A stretch of 19,435 bases of DNA, taken from contig CAYRTD010000073.1 in the NCBI GenBank assembly GCA_964426915.1, forward strand, positions 1 through 19,435, in the 5' to 3' direction. Shown one piece after another: positions 1-8,309 of this stretch. This stretch comes from CAYRTD01 sp964426915. Its GTDB lineage: Bacteria > Bacteroidota > Bacteroidia > Bacteroidales > GCA-2748055. Numbering within the stretch: the first letter of the stretch is position 1; the number at the start of each line of letters is the position of its first letter. A program made the position numbers and the translations under genes. Under the pieces are notes generated by a model. It ran no database searches, was not told the DNA's origin, and worked only from the letters and a program-made list of their open reading frames with translations.

Positions 1-10
1 TCGACTGAAA

Positions 11-60
11 ATCCGGAGCGATAGCGGAGGATTTGAGGGAGAAACCTCTCTCTCCGTCAA
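11..60. repeat. Inverted repeats downstream of the yfhO-like gene
   Basis: Two adjacent structures lie past the 3' end of the membrane protein gene. At 11-32 an element begins ATCC and ends GGAT around a GCGATAGC core; it resembles the element at 2803-2833 on the far side of the same gene. At 33-60 a stem forms from TTGA/TCAA and GGAGA/TCTCC with one G-G mismatch and an 8-nt loop. No T-tract follows on the minus strand, so a rho-independent terminator is possible but not shown. The rest of 1-129 shows nothing recognisable. Confidence 0.4.
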
Positions 61-129
61 GTACGAAAAATCGTATCAATAACACTCAAAACACTTCTGA
101 GACATCCTCAATAAAGTAAAGTGTCTGAT

Positions 130-2607
130 TCAATCCTTCACCTCCTGCTCTCCTACCGGATTTTCTTTCTTCGGTTTAATCTTCACAGAATAATAAACAG
201 CTCCGGCTGCCATCAAAACAATCAGGATGGAACCGATCAAGGCTACTTTAGCACCGATGAAATAGGAATCCGGTTTGAATTCAAATAGAATTGTTCCCTC
301 GCCCTCAGGAACTACCAGTCCGCGCAGGATATAGTTTACCCGGAAATGAGGAACTTCCAGTCCGTTAATACTTACCTCCCAGCCCTTTGGGTAATATATT
401 TCTGAGAACACAGCAATCTGAGTAGTAGCTGTGGAATATTCGTATTCCAGGCGATTGGGTGCATAATCAACAAGTTCAATCGAAGCATTACTGTCCTCCT
501 GGAACCTTGTATCTTCAAGGTAGATTTGGAATCTCTTATCGACCAGCGCCTCAGTTGAAGGATCAAAATCATCAAGAAGCTCCATCTCCTGGTCAGCATC
601 TTCCACGATCTTATAGTCAGAAATGAACCATGCATTTCCCAGATTGGTATTTCTTCTCACTGCGATCGCCTGTCCACTGGAAGGATCCCTGTTAATAAGA
701 TATTTGGTATTAAGCATATCCAGCACTTCCTTATCATATTCACCCTCTATGTGTTGAGTATAAACTTCCTGGTAGCGACGCATTTTTGCCCCGTGATATC
801 CTCCCAGAGACTTGTGGAAATAAGAAGCTCTTGAACTGGACATTGGATTCCCGGCAGTCATATCATACACCCGGTAGGAAAGAGTTTTATCTTTCAGTAT
901 CTCCAGATCAGCCGCATTTGGCTGGAAAGGAGTTTCGGTCAGCCTGGCGGAAACAAAATTCTCATCATTCAGATACCTCTTATTTACAGGCCACAAATCA
1001 ATTAATATCAGCAATCCCAGAGCAATGTAAAAAGGAACGTGCTTAATTTTTTTGAGTGAATATATATATAACAGTGCTGCAGTCAGCAAAACAAATACAA
1101 GAGAACGGAAAGCATCTTTTCTTAATAAATCAGCGCGATCTTCCTTCATTACATTTACCAGGTCTCTTGCCCCCTGTTCAGTGAGGATCTCATCTTTCGG
1201 AGAATTCAGATCTGACATTCCCGGGAACAAAGCAAAAAGTAAAGCAATGCCCCCAACAATGTACAGGGAATATTTAATTGAAGTCAACAGCTCCTTCTTT
1301 TTATACTCACCAAAAAGCATTTTATTTACACTCAGGATCGCCAGCAGTGGAATCGCAAGTTCTGCCATAACAAGGATCATGGATACCGTCCTGAATTTAT
1401 TATATCCCGGGAAATGATCGAGGAAAATATCGGTAAGGAACATGAAATTCCTACCCCAGCTAAGCAGGATAGAAAATACCACGACGGTAAACAGCCACCA
1501 TTTAATGGGTCCGTTCATAAAAAACATTCCAAACACAAAGAGGAATATAAGAACGGCACCAATGTAAACCGGTCCGGAAGTTCCCGGCTGAGTACCCCAA
1601 TACTGAGTAAAAAAATATCCATTTTGGTTAATGACCTGTGCAGCATTCTGAGGTCCACTGGTTTTAGCAAGATGATCAAAAGTCTTTGAGTCCCTGTCTG
1701 CTAAAAGCTTACCGGATGAGCCACCTTTAAAATTAGGGATCAGAAGATTAAATGTTTCGTCAATTCCATAGGACCAGTTGGTAGCATAGGGCTTACTCAA
1801 TCCGGTTGTCTGATCCTCGCTTTCGGCAGTAAGTTCGGTTGGTCCGCGCAAAGAATACTCCGAATACTCCAGAACAGACCAGAAATTAACAATGTTTACA
1901 CTTACAGCGATAATAACGGCAACGATAAGGGCTCCCACTGCCCTTATCAAACGGGAATAATTATTGTTTTTTATCACCGTGACTAATTCAAATACTCCAA
2001 ATATGATAAGTATTAGAAGGGTATAATAGGTAATCTGAAGGTGATTTGCGATTAACTGAAGGCCGACAAAAATACTGGTTAACACCGCACCTATAATAAA
2101 ATCTTTCCGGAAGGTATAAAAAACACTTCCTATGATCATGGGCATATAGCCCAGGGCAATGGCTTTGGTAATATGTCCGGGTTCCAGAATAATAAACAAA
2201 TAGGAAGAAAAACCATAGGCTATTCCCCCGATAATACTAAGCCAGGGATTAATTCCAAACAAGAGCAGGAGGATATAAAACCCGAACATATAGAGAAATA
2301 TATGTACCACTGGTCTTCCTGCCTGAAAAGAGAATACCCGGTATACCTTTAAGAGAATATTATTTGGTATTTTCATTTCAATCAGATAAGCAGGCATCCC
2401 TCCGAACATGGAATTGGTCCAGAGTGCAACTTCACCGGTCTCCTCTTTATAATCTTTTATTTCCCTTGACATCCCAAGATAACCTTTCATATCAGACTGA
2501 CTCAGTTCCTTTCCCTGAAACATCGGTGGAAAATACAGACTGGGAATTATAATAAATATTAAAATAGCAATTGCATGGGGCATTATAGAAAACCCGGACT
2601 TTTTCAT
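130..2607 (-). CDS. YfhO-family multi-spanning membrane protein
   Basis: An inner-membrane protein of about 825 residues, resembling the bacterial YfhO family (GT-C-like polytopic proteins). It has about 13-14 hydrophobic segments. One is N-terminal (from about residue 8), a dense block follows the SFQAGRPVVHIF region, more lie in the middle, and one closes the C-terminus (YFIGAKVALIGSILIVLMAA). A long soluble region of about 220 residues precedes the last helix. In Gram-positive bacteria YfhO takes part in glycosylating lipoteichoic acid using lipid-linked sugars; in Bacteroidota its role is not established, so a lipid-linked glycosyltransferase role is inference. The frame is open upstream to a TTG at 2632-2634, but that TTG lies inside a promoter-like TATATTTG. 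The ATG at 2605-2607 (MKKSGFSIMP) is therefore the better start. It is transcribed away from the pse operon with no partner gene visible in the window. Confidence 0.85.
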   Translation of the reverse strand: MKKSGFSIMPHAIAILIFIIIPSLYFPPMFQGKELSQSDMKGYLGMSREIKDYKEETGEVALWTNSMFGGMPAYLIEMKIPNNILLKVYRVFSFQAGRPVVHIFLYMFGFYILLLLFGINPWLSIIGGIAYGFSSYLFIILEPGHITKAIALGYMPMIIGSVFYTFRKDFIIGAVLTSIFVGLQLIANHLQITYYTLLILIIFGVFELVTVIKNNNYSRLIRAVGALIVAVIIAVSVNIVNFWSVLEYSEYSLRGPTELTAESEDQTTGLSKPYATNWSYGIDETFNLLIPNFKGGSSGKLLADRDSKTFDHLAKTSGPQNAAQVINQNGYFFTQYWGTQPGTSGPVYIGAVLIFLFVFGMFFMNGPIKWWLFTVVVFSILLSWGRNFMFLTDIFLDHFPGYNKFRTVSMILVMAELAIPLLAILSVNKMLFGEYKKKELLTSIKYSLYIVGGIALLFALFPGMSDLNSPKDEILTEQGARDLVNVMKEDRADLLRKDAFRSLVFVLLTAALLYIYSLKKIKHVPFYIALGLLILIDLWPVNKRYLNDENFVSARLTETPFQPNAADLEILKDKTLSYRVYDMTAGNPMSSSRASYFHKSLGGYHGAKMRRYQEVYTQHIEGEYDKEVLDMLNTKYLINRDPSSGQAIAVRRNTNLGNAWFISDYKIVEDADQEMELLDDFDPSTEALVDKRFQIYLEDTRFQEDSNASIELVDYAPNRLEYEYSTATTQIAVFSEIYYPKGWEVSINGLEVPHFRVNYILRGLVVPEGEGTILFEFKPDSYFIGAKVALIGSILIVLMAAGAVYYSVKIKPKKENPVGEQEVKD

Positions 2608-2631
2608 TTTTGTATTTTTTTTAGGTTTTAG

Positions 2632-2639
2632 CAAATATA
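2632..2639 (-). promoter_or_regulatory. Bacteroidota-type -7 box for the yfhO-like gene
   Basis: The minus strand reads TATATTTG, an exact match to the TAnnTTTG consensus of the Bacteroidota primary sigma factor. It lies 24 bases before the ATG at 2607. No good TTTG -33 element is seen at the usual distance. The box overlaps the in-frame TTG, which argues against translation starting there. Confidence 0.6.
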
Positions 2640-2765
2640 GGAATTATGAGATAAATCTTTATCATAATAATACCTCCACTTTTATAATTGGAGATTCTGT
2701 CAGTCTTTCAAATATATACCACCCTGACAGTATGCATCAAATTAAGTAGTGTCTGTCCATAATGT

Positions 2766-2833
2766 CAGTGAGACTATGATTTTGATTTTCAAAATCATTT
2801 AGTCGAACTGATCCCGAGCAATAGCGAGGGATC
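2766..2833. repeat. Nested inverted repeats (long hairpin plus GATCCC/GGGATC element)
   Basis: A long imperfect inverted repeat spans 2766-2810: CAGT-GA-GACT-ATGATTTTG, a 5-nt loop, then CAAAATCAT-TT-AGTC-GA-ACTG. The inner 9-bp stem (2776-2784 with 2790-2798) is perfect. It runs into a second element at 2810-2833 with GATCCC/GGGATC arms around GAGCAATAGCGA. That element resembles 11-32 in the window. No gene overlaps it. Confidence 0.6.
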
Positions 2834-2877
2834 CCATAATATTAAGTGGCTACCTGCGCCTTGATCTCGAACATTCT

Positions 2878-2897
2878 GTTACGATAGCTATCGGAAC
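2878..2897. repeat. Palindrome with CGATAGCTATCG core
   Basis: A 12-bp perfect palindrome CGATAGCTATCG lies at 2882-2893. GTT and AAC flank it and extend the symmetry to 2878-2897 with one mismatch. It belongs to the repeat-rich, gene-free stretch between the yfhO-like gene and pseB. Confidence 0.5.
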
Positions 2898-2898
2898 A

Positions 2899-2960
2899 TA
2901 ATTTTCGGGATCAAAGCCTGATCCGTTCTTAAAACGGGGGCACGCAACCGCAGTATACTA
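2899..2960 (+). repeat. Dispersed repeat, diverged copy (ends AACCGCAGTATACTA)
   Basis: This segment aligns with 19371-19435 over about 62-65 bases. Both start TAAT with a TCGnGATCAA block soon after. Both carry a GG(G/A)GGCAC block and end with the identical 15-mer AACCGCAGTATACTA. The middle is diverged and differs by a few bases in length. In addition, GCCTTGATCTCGA at 2858-2870 is the reverse complement of 19377-19389, so this region holds rearranged pieces of the same family. Confidence 0.55.
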
Positions 2961-3205
2961 ATGAATTCATGGATTTAAAATTTTGGCAGCAACAACGTCC
3001 TTCTCTCTCTATCCATTTCAAATCCATTCATATTTGCTCTAAGCATCCTGGACAGCACTCCTCCTTTCTGAGGCTTTCTAAAAAGTATTTTTTAATTTTA
3101 GGTTTTTTTCTGAAACTCCAGCTCCTGTCAGGTAGAATCATGAGCTATTCAGGAATAAATTCTTATCTTTAAACTTTCAATAATAACCCTACAGATTCAT
3201 CAGAA
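2961..3205. other. Gene-free leader upstream of pseB
   Basis: The gap between the yfhO-like gene and pseB is 2608-3205. Its first part holds the repeats listed separately. The remainder, 2961-3205, has no credible gene: a 67-codon frame at 2969-3172 shows no recognisable features and ends just before the operon. The perfect palindrome ATGAATTCAT sits at 2961-2970, directly after the repeat end. The pse promoter should lie here. Confidence 0.5.
3164..3171 (+). promoter_or_regulatory. Possible -7 box for the pse operon
   Basis: TATCTTTA matches TAnnTTTG at all but the last base. It is 34 bases before the pseB ATG, a plausible leader length. No TTTG -33 box is seen 19-21 bases upstream, so this is a weak call. 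Confidence 0.35.
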
Positions 3206-4219
3206 ATGCTTAATAATAAATCAATTCTTATTACAGGAGGAACAGGAAGCTTTGGTAAAAAATTTACTGAAATAATCCTTAAAAAATACCCGGATGTTAA
3301 AAGACTGGTGATATTCTCACGCGATGAACTTAAGCAGTACGAAATGGGGCAGGATTATCCGAAAGAAAAATATCCCATGATCCGTTTTTTTATAGGTGAT
3401 GTGAGAGATGAAGCCAGACTGATCCGTGCCACGGAAGGAACTGATGTGATTATACATGCTGCAGCACTTAAGCAGGTCCCTACCGCGGAATACAATCCGG
3501 ATGAATGTATCAAGACCAATATAGGGGGTGCACAAAACGTAGTTTCGGCAGCTCTGCAACAAAATGTTAAAGTAGTTGTGGCTCTTTCTACCGACAAGGC
3601 CGCTGCCCCTATCAACCTTTATGGGGCAAGCAAGCTGGTATCGGACAAATTATTCATATCTGCAAATAATATTAAGGGAACCCGTGATCTCAGATTTTCA
3701 GTCGTGAGATATGGTAATGTAATGGGCTCCAGAGGTTCCGTAATTCCCTTTTTCCTCAGGGAAGGTAAAAAGGGAATACTACCTGTTACTCATAAAGATA
3801 TGACCCGCTTTAACATTTCCCTGGAAGAAGGTGTTGAAATGGTTTTATGGGCAATCGAAAACGCCATGGGAGGTGAGATATTCGTACCCAAAATCCCCTC
3901 TTATTCCATCGGAACTGTTGCCAAAGCCATTGCGCCTGATGCAGAAATTAAATATGTAGGAATCAGACCCGGAGAAAAATTACATGAAGAGATGATCACC
4001 GCAAGTGATTCATATAATACTATTGATATAGGCGATTATTATGCCATTCTGCCTATGGGAGATAAGAAAAAACGCTATCTTGACTACTATAAAGGAAGTA
4101 AAGAGGTTGAAAAAGGATTCAGTTATAATTCAGGTAAAAATGAGGAATGGATAGATGCGGAAGAAATGCGGGAACTTATAAGAGAATATGTTGATTCGGA
4201 CTTTAAGCCTTATAAATGA
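3206..4219 (+). CDS. pseB: UDP-N-acetylglucosamine 4,6-dehydratase (inverting)
   Basis: First enzyme of CMP-pseudaminic acid synthesis. It dehydrates UDP-GlcNAc at C4/C6 and inverts C5, giving the UDP-4-keto-6-deoxy-L-arabino sugar. At 337 residues it has the usual PseB length. The NADP-binding glycine motif GGTGSFG is at residues 11-17. The extended-SDR active site is STDKAAAPINLYGASK, with Asp130, Lys131, Tyr139 and Lys143 placed as in PseB/FlaA1 enzymes. VVRYGNVMGSRGSVIPFF is the family's substrate-binding stretch. It is the first gene of a six-gene plus-strand operon. Its TGA overlaps the pseC start (ATGA at 4216-4219), indicating translational coupling. The immediate neighbour PseC confirms the pseudaminic rather than a QuiNAc/FucNAc assignment. 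Confidence 0.95.
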   Translation: MLNNKSILITGGTGSFGKKFTEIILKKYPDVKRLVIFSRDELKQYEMGQDYPKEKYPMIRFFIGDVRDEARLIRATEGTDVIIHAAALKQVPTAEYNPDECIKTNIGGAQNVVSAALQQNVKVVVALSTDKAAAPINLYGASKLVSDKLFISANNIKGTRDLRFSVVRYGNVMGSRGSVIPFFLREGKKGILPVTHKDMTRFNISLEEGVEMVLWAIENAMGGEIFVPKIPSYSIGTVAKAIAPDAEIKYVGIRPGEKLHEEMITASDSYNTIDIGDYYAILPMGDKKKRYLDYYKGSKEVEKGFSYNSGKNEEWIDAEEMRELIREYVDSDFKPYK

Positions 4220-5376
4220 TGAAAAGAATACCCTATGGAAGACAGAATATAACACCGGAAGATTTATCAGCGGTAAATGAGACTCTGCTTTCAGATTTCA
4301 TAACCCAGGGACCTAAAGCAGAAGAATTTGAAAAGACATTTGCTAAATATGTAGAGGCAGATTATGCCATTTCTGTTGTCAACGGAACTGCTGCACTGGA
4401 TCTTTGTGTGAAAGCCCTCAACACCGCTCCGGGTGAAAAGTTTATCACCACCCCCATAACCTTTGTGGCCTCAGCCAATTGTGTGCGTTTCAACAATGGT
4501 GAAGTACATTTCTGTGATATTGACCGGCAAACTTATCTGATGGATCTTAACAAGCTGGAAGATATCTTAAAGAGAGAACCGCCCGGAACCTATAAAGGGA
4601 TTATACCCGTTGATTTCACAGGCTATCCGGTTAACCTCGAAGAACTCAGAACCCTGGCTGATAAGTACAGCTTTAACATCATAGAGGATGCCTGTCATGC
4701 TCCCGGAGGATCCTTCAGGGATTCCGGATCAGACTGGCAGAAATGCGGGAATGGGAATTATGCCGACATGGCCATCTTTTCCTTTCATCCGGTTAAACAT
4801 ATAGCAACAGGAGAAGGAGGAATGATCACAACCAATAATCCGGATCTATATAACAAAATGAAAAGCCTTCGGAGTCATGGCACAACGAAAGATCCCGATC
4901 GTATGTTTGAAAATCATGGCGGCTGGTATTATGAGATGCAGGAATTAAGTCATAATTTTCGTCTCACGGATTTCCAGGCTGCTCTTGGATTAAGCCAGTT
5001 AAAAAGAGCAGAAGAAGGCTTAAAGAGAAGAAAAGAAATTGCATTAAAATATAATGAATCGCTTTCTGGTATTGAATCAATAAAATTATCGCCTATTGCG
5101 GAAAACATTGATCATGCCTATCACCTTTATGTAATTGAGGTCCCGGATCGTAAAAAGTTCTATGATTACCTGAGAGAAAATGGAATCTTCTCCCAGGTAC
5201 ATTACATACCGGTTCATTACATGCCTTACTATAAGCAGTTTGGCTGGAAAAAAGGCGATTTCCCGGAGGCAGAAGATTATTATGAACATTGCATCAGTCT
5301 TCCGATGTATCCAAGCCTGAGTGACAAAGAACAGGATTATGTAATTGAGAAGGTTATAGATTTTTTTAAAAGCTAA
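4216..5376 (+). CDS. pseC: UDP-4-amino-4,6-dideoxy-N-acetyl-beta-L-altrosamine transaminase
   Basis: PLP-dependent aminotransferase of the DegT/DnrJ/EryC1/StrS family, 386 residues, full length. It transfers an amino group (normally from glutamate) to C4 of the PseB product. Lys194 in FHPVKHIATGEGG is the expected PLP Schiff-base residue. Asp158 in IIEDACHAPGG is the residue that pairs with the pyridine nitrogen. NGTAALDL (residues 56-63) forms the phosphate-binding turn. The C-terminal QVHYIPVHYMPYY stretch is typical of PseC. The start is coupled to pseB by ATGA; the second Met (ATG at 4219) is equally possible. Its product carries the free 4-amine that the next acylation step modifies. Confidence 0.94.
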   Translation: MMKRIPYGRQNITPEDLSAVNETLLSDFITQGPKAEEFEKTFAKYVEADYAISVVNGTAALDLCVKALNTAPGEKFITTPITFVASANCVRFNNGEVHFCDIDRQTYLMDLNKLEDILKREPPGTYKGIIPVDFTGYPVNLEELRTLADKYSFNIIEDACHAPGGSFRDSGSDWQKCGNGNYADMAIFSFHPVKHIATGEGGMITTNNPDLYNKMKSLRSHGTTKDPDRMFENHGGWYYEMQELSHNFRLTDFQAALGLSQLKRAEEGLKRRKEIALKYNESLSGIESIKLSPIAENIDHAYHLYVIEVPDRKKFYDYLRENGIFSQVHYIPVHYMPYYKQFGWKKGDFPEAEDYYEHCISLPMYPSLSDKEQDYVIEKVIDFFKS

Positions 5377-5388
5377 GACTATTATCTA

Positions 5389-6063
5389 ATGGAAAATATT
5401 GCCATAATACCTGCACGTGGCGGAAGTAAGAGGATTCCGGGGAAGAATATAGTACCTTTTCATGGAAAACCTCTGATAAGCTATTCCATAGATATTGCAA
5501 AGAAATCCGGTCTTTTTAAAGAAATTATGGTATCCACTGACGATAAAAAAATTGCCGGTATATCAGAGGAATACGGGGCCAATATACCCTTTTTCCGCAG
5601 TGAAAAAAATTCAAACCACTTTGCCACTCTTGCAGATGCAGTTAATGAGGTAATCTCTGAATATAAAAAAAGAGCTTACTCATTCAAATATGTTTGTTGC
5701 ATTCTACCCACGGCCCCTTTGATCAGTCTTAAAAATCTAAAAAAAGGTTATGAATTAATTCTCACTGAAAAATTTAATTCAATAAGACCTGTTGTTCGGT
5801 TCAATTATCCAATTCAGCGTGCTTTCAGACTGGAAAAAGGTATGGTGAATTTTATTTATCCGGAAAATGCCGGAGCCAGATCTCAAGATCTTGAACCTGC
5901 CTTCCATGATGCCGGACAATTTTACTGGATGTATTTTGAAAAAGGAATGATAGCCAAAAAAAAAGGTGCATTTGAAATAAATGAATTGGAGGCCCAGGAT
6001 ATTGATGATAACACTGATCTGAAGCTGGCTGAAATGAAATATTCATGCCTTAATAAATCTTAG
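5389..6063 (+). CDS. pseF: Pseudaminic acid cytidylyltransferase
   Basis: Last enzyme of the pathway: CTP plus pseudaminic acid gives the activated donor CMP-pseudaminic acid. It has 224 residues and belongs to the NeuA/KdsB-like cytidylyltransferase family. The nucleotide-binding signature IPARGGSKRIPGKN lies at residues 7-20. VSTDD (about 48-52) and CCILPTAPL (about 102-110) are conserved family blocks, and the HDAGQFYW stretch near the C-terminus is characteristic of PseF. It starts 12 bases after the pseC stop, and pseG begins directly after its own TAG. A run of nine A residues (5956-5964) encodes IAKKKG within the reading frame. Confidence 0.93.
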   Translation: MENIAIIPARGGSKRIPGKNIVPFHGKPLISYSIDIAKKSGLFKEIMVSTDDKKIAGISEEYGANIPFFRSEKNSNHFATLADAVNEVISEYKKRAYSFKYVCCILPTAPLISLKNLKKGYELILTEKFNSIRPVVRFNYPIQRAFRLEKGMVNFIYPENAGARSQDLEPAFHDAGQFYWMYFEKGMIAKKKGAFEINELEAQDIDDNTDLKLAEMKYSCLNKS

Positions 6064-7065
6064 ATGTCATCATCCCAAAAAAATATAGTATTCATCACTG
6101 AATGCAAAAAAAAAACCGGGGTGGGTCATCTTTCCAGATGTCTGTCTTTACGAGATGCATTTCATGAAAAAGGATATGAAACCTCATTTATAATCAATTC
6201 TGAAAAAAAATTTAATTTCAATTCATTCGGAATAAAACCAGCCATTTTTAACTGGATTTCAAATCCTGAGAATATTAAAAATTATATAGCGGATAATTCA
6301 ATCCTGATAATCGATTCATACCTTGCTGCAGAAAAACATTTGAAATATTTAGCCAATCTTACTAATTACCCAGTTTTTATTTCTGATGTTAAGTTGAATT
6401 ATTTTCCAAAAGGAGTCGTGATAATTGGAAATAGCTTTGCCCTTGAGCTTGACATCATCAATTCAAAAGAAGTACATTATTTATTAGGAATCAAATATGC
6501 TCTTCTACGTAAAGAGTTTTGGGACCTTGAAAAAAAGAAGGTATCTCCCGGCATAACAAAAATTTTAATCAGTCTTGGAGACACAGATCCAAAGGATCTA
6601 AAAATTAAGATCGCGGAAGTTTTAGCTAATGCATATTCCGAATGTATAATTACTGTATTAAGCAACAAGGAATTTAATATCAACTTGAAAAGAAAAAACC
6701 TCACCATTCTTTCAAAGAGGCTTAATGCTAAAGAAATGGCAGATTTGTTCCTGCAAAATGATGTAATTATTAGCAATGGAGGTCAAATGCTCGTAGAATG
6801 CATACGAGTAGGTGCTCCAAATATTTCAATTAAAATGGCTGAAAACCAGATCAGAAATATTGAGACACTTGCTGAAAAAGGATTAACCTTGAAAATACCA
6901 GATACAACCAACATAAATGCCCTAACGGATCAAGTATTAAATTATCTAAACATTCTTAAAGATTATAAAAAAAGATCGCAAATAAATGAATCATCCAAAA
7001 AGTTTATAGATGGGCAGGGTGCACGAAGAGCAAGCAAAGAAATTATAGACTATTATGGATCTTAA
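6064..7065 (+). CDS. pseG: UDP-2,4-diacetamido-2,4,6-trideoxy-altropyranose hydrolase
   Basis: GT-B-fold hydrolase that removes UDP from the doubly N-acylated sugar before condensation by PseI. It has 333 residues. The GVGHLSRC motif near the N-terminus supplies the catalytic His (His22). The C-terminal block ISNGGQMLVECIRVGAPN followed by AENQ is the nucleotide-binding signature of PseG. Some PseG proteins carry a fused acetyltransferase; there is no room or motif for one here, since the protein ends soon after the GT-B domain. The ATG directly follows the pseF stop with no gap. Codons 15-17 lie in a run of ten A residues (6106-6115). If the 4-N-acyl group is not acetyl, this enzyme must tolerate the altered substrate. 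Confidence 0.9.
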   Translation: MSSSQKNIVFITECKKKTGVGHLSRCLSLRDAFHEKGYETSFIINSEKKFNFNSFGIKPAIFNWISNPENIKNYIADNSILIIDSYLAAEKHLKYLANLTNYPVFISDVKLNYFPKGVVIIGNSFALELDIINSKEVHYLLGIKYALLRKEFWDLEKKKVSPGITKILISLGDTDPKDLKIKIAEVLANAYSECIITVLSNKEFNINLKRKNLTILSKRLNAKEMADLFLQNDVIISNGGQMLVECIRVGAPNISIKMAENQIRNIETLAEKGLTLKIPDTTNINALTDQVLNYLNILKDYKKRSQINESSKKFIDGQGARRASKEIIDYYGS

Positions 7066-7106
7066 GATACATTCTCAAAAAATAAATATCAGATTAAATC
7101 TATAAA

Positions 7107-8309
7107 ATGAAAAAATTAATGATTGTTGGTGCAGGGGTTGAACAAGTTCCGGCAATTAAAATCGCCAGAGAATTTGGTCATATTACAATTGTCACTGATA
7201 TTTCTGAAAAAGCTCCCGGAATTAATTTTGCCCATAAAAATTACATAGTCAGCACAAATGATCCTAAAGGAAATTTAAAAATTGCTGAAAAAGAACAAAT
7301 TGATGGAATAATGACACTTTGTTCTGAAACAGCTGTTCCGGTAATTACCTACGTCGCGACAAAACTTGGATTGCCCGGCATGAGCGAACATACAGCTCTT
7401 GCAGCTACAAATAAGGGAGTTATGCGAAGTGAGTTATCAAAGAGGAATGTGAGTTTAACAGGCTATTCTATGATTAATAATTATGATGAGCTAATTAAAT
7501 TCACAAACCAGCATAAACCCCCGTGGGTCATTAAGCCCTCCGACTCCAGTGGTCAGAGAGGAATCAGATTGATTCACGGAAAAAAAGAATTGAAAGAAAG
7601 TTATTACGAAGCAAAAAAATTTGCTACCGATGGAAATGTAATAATTGAGGAGTTTGCCCGAGGACCTGAAATAAATGTAACATGCCTGGTAATTGATGGT
7701 GAGGTGCATATTTTATCTCTGTCAGAAAGAATCACTCTTCCTACTCCACATTTCGGGATTGCTAACATGCACCTTGCTCCTCCACGAATAGATGATTATG
7801 AAACTGAATCCATTAAAGCACAGGCGATTGAAGCAACAAAAGCAATCGGATTACAGAATGGTATATCTTATCCTCAAATTATCGCTTCTGAAGAAGGGCC
7901 AAAGCTTTTAGAAATTGCAGCCAGGATCCCCGGAGGAAATATGAGAGAAGTTGGATTGTATTTAAGCGGAATAGATATGATTAAAACCACAATCAGACAA
8001 TCACTGGGAGAAAAAATAAATTATAAAGATTCAATCACCGAAGAAATCTATCCGGCATTGGCAATTCGATTTTTAACCTCACTTGATATTCATGCCAAAA
8101 CCGAAATTATTGAAACCATAAAAGGAGTTGAAGAAGTATGCAATTTACCAGGCATTAAATTTTGTGATATCAGGTTAAAGGAAGGAGATATACCTCCACA
8201 ACTTTCAAATTCTGCAGGTAGATTTGGCTCATTCTGTGCAGTGGGAAACTCAAGAGATGAAGTATTGAAAATTATTGATACAGCCTATAAAAAGATCATT
8301 ATACAATGA
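7107..8309 (+). CDS. ATP-grasp ligase in the PseH position of the pse operon
   Basis: ATP-grasp protein of 400 residues. The N-terminal pre-ATP-grasp fold starts MIVGAGVEQVPAI, as in PurK/PurT and carbamoyl-phosphate synthase-like proteins. ATP-binding elements follow: WVIKPSDSSGQRG (140-152), VIIEEFARGPEIN (178-190) and KLLEIAARIPGG (266-277) with the metal-binding Glu269. A C-terminal domain of about 110 residues resembles those of amino-acid/carboxylate ligases. Such enzymes use ATP to make an acyl-phosphate and join it to an amine. The gene lies between pseG and pseI, 41 bases after pseG and overlapping pseI by ATGA. The operon has no PseH. The inference is that it acylates the 4-amine of the PseC product with a carboxylate such as glycerate, formate or an amino acid. 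The substrate is unknown; acting on finished pseudaminic acid is an alternative. Confidence 0.85.
   Translation: MKKLMIVGAGVEQVPAIKIAREFGHITIVTDISEKAPGINFAHKNYIVSTNDPKGNLKIAEKEQIDGIMTLCSETAVPVITYVATKLGLPGMSEHTALAATNKGVMRSELSKRNVSLTGYSMINNYDELIKFTNQHKPPWVIKPSDSSGQRGIRLIHGKKELKESYYEAKKFATDGNVIIEEFARGPEINVTCLVIDGEVHILSLSERITLPTPHFGIANMHLAPPRIDDYETESIKAQAIEATKAIGLQNGISYPQIIASEEGPKLLEIAARIPGGNMREVGLYLSGIDMIKTTIRQSLGEKINYKDSITEEIYPALAIRFLTSLDIHAKTEIIETIKGVEEVCNLPGIKFCDIRLKEGDIPPQLSNSAGRFGSFCAVGNSRDEVLKIIDTAYKKIIIQ

Noticed and set aside
2969..3172. Plus-strand frame of 67 codons upstream of pseB
   Set aside because: Its composition is not protein-like, it has no family resemblance, and it occupies the expected leader and promoter region of the pse operon.
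6064..7065. PseG with a fused PseH domain, which would supply the missing acetyltransferase
   Set aside because: The protein ends at residue 333 soon after the GT-B nucleotide-binding block, leaving no space for a GNAT domain of about 150 residues.
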